Shown here: piece by piece, positions 61,279-64,000 of the stretch
How positions within the stretch are numbered: position 1 is the first letter of the stretch
Layout: every line of letters starts with the position of its first letter
Assembly: GCF_000276665.1 (NCBI RefSeq)
Contig: NW_004955438.1
Coordinates: forward strand, 7,246,264 to 7,310,263
Direction of reading: 5' to 3'
From: Chinchilla lanigera
Taxonomy: Eukaryota; Chordata; Mammalia; Rodentia; Chinchillidae
Length of the DNA stretch: 64,000 nucleotides
Notes under the pieces: generated by a model
What the model saw: only the letters and a program-made list of their open reading frames with translations
Told to the model about the DNA's origin: nothing
The model's database searches: none
Translations under genes and position numbers: made by a program

Positions 61279-63059
61279 TGATTCTTTCATTTTTAAAATA
61301 TTGATAACATCAAAATAATATGTAAGTAATTGTTAACTTATCAAAATATAATCTATGAAGTATATTTCTTTGCATGATGGTAGTGTAGAATATAACCAAA
61401 TGTACCTGATATTTTAGAAGGACAGAATAGTCAAAGAAAATAAATTTTATTTTAATAAACATGTATGAAACACATGATAATGACAGAAAATATTTGTTGC
61501 TTAAATTTAGTTCCAAATTTTTTGTTGTCCTTTTGACTTATGCGAATCTCATGATAAGAAGGGAAGAAAAATTGTCCTTTCTTGGGAAAATCCTGCAGTG
61601 TTGCAAAAACACAAATATGACAGAGATTGTAACTTAACTTTAAAAGTGTGCTGATAAACTTTGAATTCTTTATCTGCAAAATTCAAAACATGTGTGGGTA
61701 GCTGCTTACTAGACAACTCCTCTAAATCTCCAGTCCAGTATCACCAAGCTTTGCCCTCAGTAATTTGGAGAAATTAAAAGGTATGATTTCTGCTTACCGG
61801 AAATAAGTCATGAACTGGCTTTGCGTGTCTCTATTTTGGTCTGGCATGCACATTTACTGGAAGGCCTATGGTAACCTCTGAAAAAATTCAGAATAAGAAA
61901 GTGATGTGGTATTATTTCCATTTCAGATATTGGCCTAAATGACATGATAATGATAACTTGTTCATCCCTTAAGTATGTATCTCTGTATACATACATACCA
62001 TTTATGGATATATAACGTATTGGTTCAGATTGGAAGGATATGTCTGTGTACATTCCAGAATGTGATGCCACCCAAATTACAACTTTATGAGGGAGAAAAA
62101 AACTTTTCAAAGATTAGGGGAAAGTAGGAATTAGATATCAGTTAAATATTTTAAAAAGAGGTTATTTTACTGGCTTCAAGTTTGATACAAAGGTTTATTT
62201 AAGCAGTTCAGTTCACACGGACAGAATCATGAATGCAAACTTACAGTCAGGGATACTTTTGCTGCATAACTGGTCCCTTGGTCCACGTAGTCACATCTGG
62301 ACTCTATGAATAGTCAAGTGTGGGAAACCTCTTACCGTGTAAAATGTCATTTGCCTGAATGCTTAGGTCTTTTCGGTGTAAACCGACACTTCTCTCTACC
62401 ATCACTCTCCCCTACAAAATAAGAATATCTAAAAAAGAGCCAGAGTCATAGACCCCTAACTTGCTGAAGAGGTTACTTCTTTTATGTTGTTCCCTGCAAA
62501 GCTTAGGGTTATACATATGAGCTTACTTCGGTTTCTCTGAGCTCTATTTCCTTTATGACAGAACAAATTTAGACAGGAATGATCAGCAAAGAATATATCA
62601 AAAGAAAAAGAGCAAGACAAGATGAAGAAGCCGAAGGCAATCCGTAAATAGGATGCAACCCCGCCCCTCCCTTCCATAGTCTTCCATTCTTGCTTCAAAT
62701 GTGTGAACAATCTGACAAAGGCTAGCAGAGTTTTCATTGGCCAGCCTATTCTGTAGAACATTTGAGTTGTTTAAAACATTATATGGAACTTGAATTACCA
62801 CTAACATTCATGAATTTTATTACAGATTTTTAAGATTTTCTCTTAAGGGAAGAAATGGAGTGTTTCAATGTGACAAAATGAGATGGCCTGAAGAGTTAAT
62901 AAAATTAGGAAATGGAAAATAAATTAACCCAAAGCTTTAATTTTATCTCGACCATGTCGTTGTTAAATTTCACTGCATGTTCCACTATAATTCGGTTGTG
63001 TATGAGGAAAGGGAATGGTCATTTTTGGACACCAGCTAGGTAAGTCTACATTTGACCAG
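61279..63059. other. Unassigned sequence
   Basis: No gene or repeat family is recognised. Open frames at 61808-62110 and 62456-62807 have no domain. Confidence 0.4.
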
Positions 63060-63697
63060 TGTTGTAGTCTGGATAAGAAATGTCCCCCAAAGACTTACTT
63101 ATTCCAGGTTTGTGCCCCAATATAGCAATGCTTATAGGAGACTCTTTGGAGAAGCCACTCAATTATGAGGGCTCTGATTTCAACCATTAATGAGTTCATA
63201 CTGTGTGAGGAATTATTGGAAGATAATGGAGATGTAGGAGGTAGGAGCTTGTTGAAGGACCTGGATCTTTAAGGTCTTCCCTTGGAGAGTCTATCTTGTC
63301 CCCTGAGCCCTGCACCCAACCCTAACTCTTCTTCTTCCTCTTCCTCCTCTTCCTCTTCTTCCTATTTTCCTTGTCCTTCTTTCTCTCTCTCTCTATCTGC
63401 CTGTCTCTCTCTTTCCCTCCCCCTGCTCTCCCCTCTATCCTTTCTCCTCTTTCCTCTTGAACCCTCTCTCACTTCCTCCCTCTCTCCTATCTGGCTTCCG
63501 TGTGGAGGACAGCTTATTTCTGCCATACCATTCCACCATGATATATTTGCTTTGCCTCAGGCCTAAAAGCAACAGGGATGGACTGCTGCTGCTTGACATG
63601 GACTGAATCCTCTGAATCTATAAGCCAAAATAAACATCTTCACCTTTCAGTTGTGTTTCTCAGGAATTTTGTCAAATGACAGAAAGCTCAAAACACA
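63060..63697 (+). mobile_element. MaLR-type LTR with CT-rich expansion
   Basis: It starts TGTTGTAGTCTGGATAAG, has ATGTCCCCCAAAGACTTAC, TTTGGAGAAGCCACTC and TTAATGAGTTCATACTG, then after the CT-rich block AGCCAAAATAAACATCTTCACC (AATAAA) and GGAATTTTGTCAAATGACAGAAAGC near the end. At about 640 bp it is longer than the other MaLR LTRs here, mainly because of the expansion at 63325-63480. Confidence 0.75.
63325..63480. repeat. (CTT)n/(CT)n pyrimidine tract
   Basis: CTTCTTCCTC blocks then CTCTCTCT blocks. The poly-Ser/Leu open frame at 63282-63566 is its translation. Confidence 0.95.
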
Positions 63698-64000
63698 ACT
63701 ATGAAGTGATCTTTATATATTTTACAAGTGGAAAAAATGTGAGACTGTCAGCTAGCTGCCCACAGAGTGTATGAGGGAATGATAACATGAATTCCACTTT
63801 TCTGACGTGGGCTTTTGTCCTTCTCGAGATGGCACACAGACCCTCTGATAGCACATATCAGGAAAACACAGAATTAGGAGTTGATTACTCCTGTTTCAGG
63901 AAAGGTTAAATGGAAGTAAGGGTGTAGATTCCTTGAAAAACTAAAAATAGAAATTCCATTTGTTTCATTTATCCTTCTAAGAAGAGTTAATATCATTATA

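Noticed and set aside
63282..63566. Ser/Leu-rich open frame
   Set aside because: It is the translation of a CT microsatellite inside an LTR.

Overview
The window is nuclear DNA of a mammal, almost certainly a rodent outside the mouse/rat group. It is AT-rich and packed with interspersed repeats, and nothing in it has bacterial, plasmid or phage character. The rodent call rests on three things. First, there are at least ten copies of a tRNA-derived ID-type SINE with recognisable A and B boxes. Second, there are many 7SL-derived B1 monomers plus two antisense copies that look like B1-dID dimers. Third, there are MaLR LTRs of the ORR1/MT/MLT1 kind. I see no B2 or B4, which argues against a murid. 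A sciurid, castorid, heteromyid or similar lineage fits, but that is inference.

I find no protein-coding gene, tRNA gene or rRNA gene that I can support. The listed open frames are short, lack recognisable domains, and mostly lie in repeats: the L1 ORF2 remnant at 2471-2764, LTR tandem repeats at 9562-10140, B1 copies and microsatellites. The window reads as a gene desert or the inside of very large introns. Two exon-shaped segments (17753-17927 and 60323-60415) are flagged as weak candidates only.

Layout: 1-9.5 kb holds an ID copy, an L1 whose two halves face opposite ways (twin-priming signature), MIR/B1 nesting, an old L1 broken by a B1-dID, and an MLT1 LTR. 9.6-10.4 kb and 39.2-40.1 kb hold two copies of a long LTR-like element with internal tandem repeats. 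11.2-11.6 kb is a CpG-richer patch. 15-31 kb carries ID and B1 insertions with clear target-site duplications, two rodent MaLR LTRs (one with a perfect 5-bp duplication) and an antisense L1 3' end. 31-37 kb holds an MLT1, an L1M 3' UTR and good MIR copies. 44-48 kb holds two ID copies, a B1 and an assembly gap of 100 N inside a pyrimidine tract. 49-57 kb is mostly old L2 and MaLR fossils. 57.3-58.8 kb is a dense nest of B1, microsatellites, B1-dID and L1. 61.1 kb has the cleanest ID copy, and the window ends in a MaLR LTR with a CT-rich insert.

The most informative points are these: two ID copies identical over roughly 77 bp, implying recent SINE activity; the inverted L1 at 2.1-3.1 kb; and the tandem-structured LTR family present twice. 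All family names are from memory of consensus features; no database search was run.
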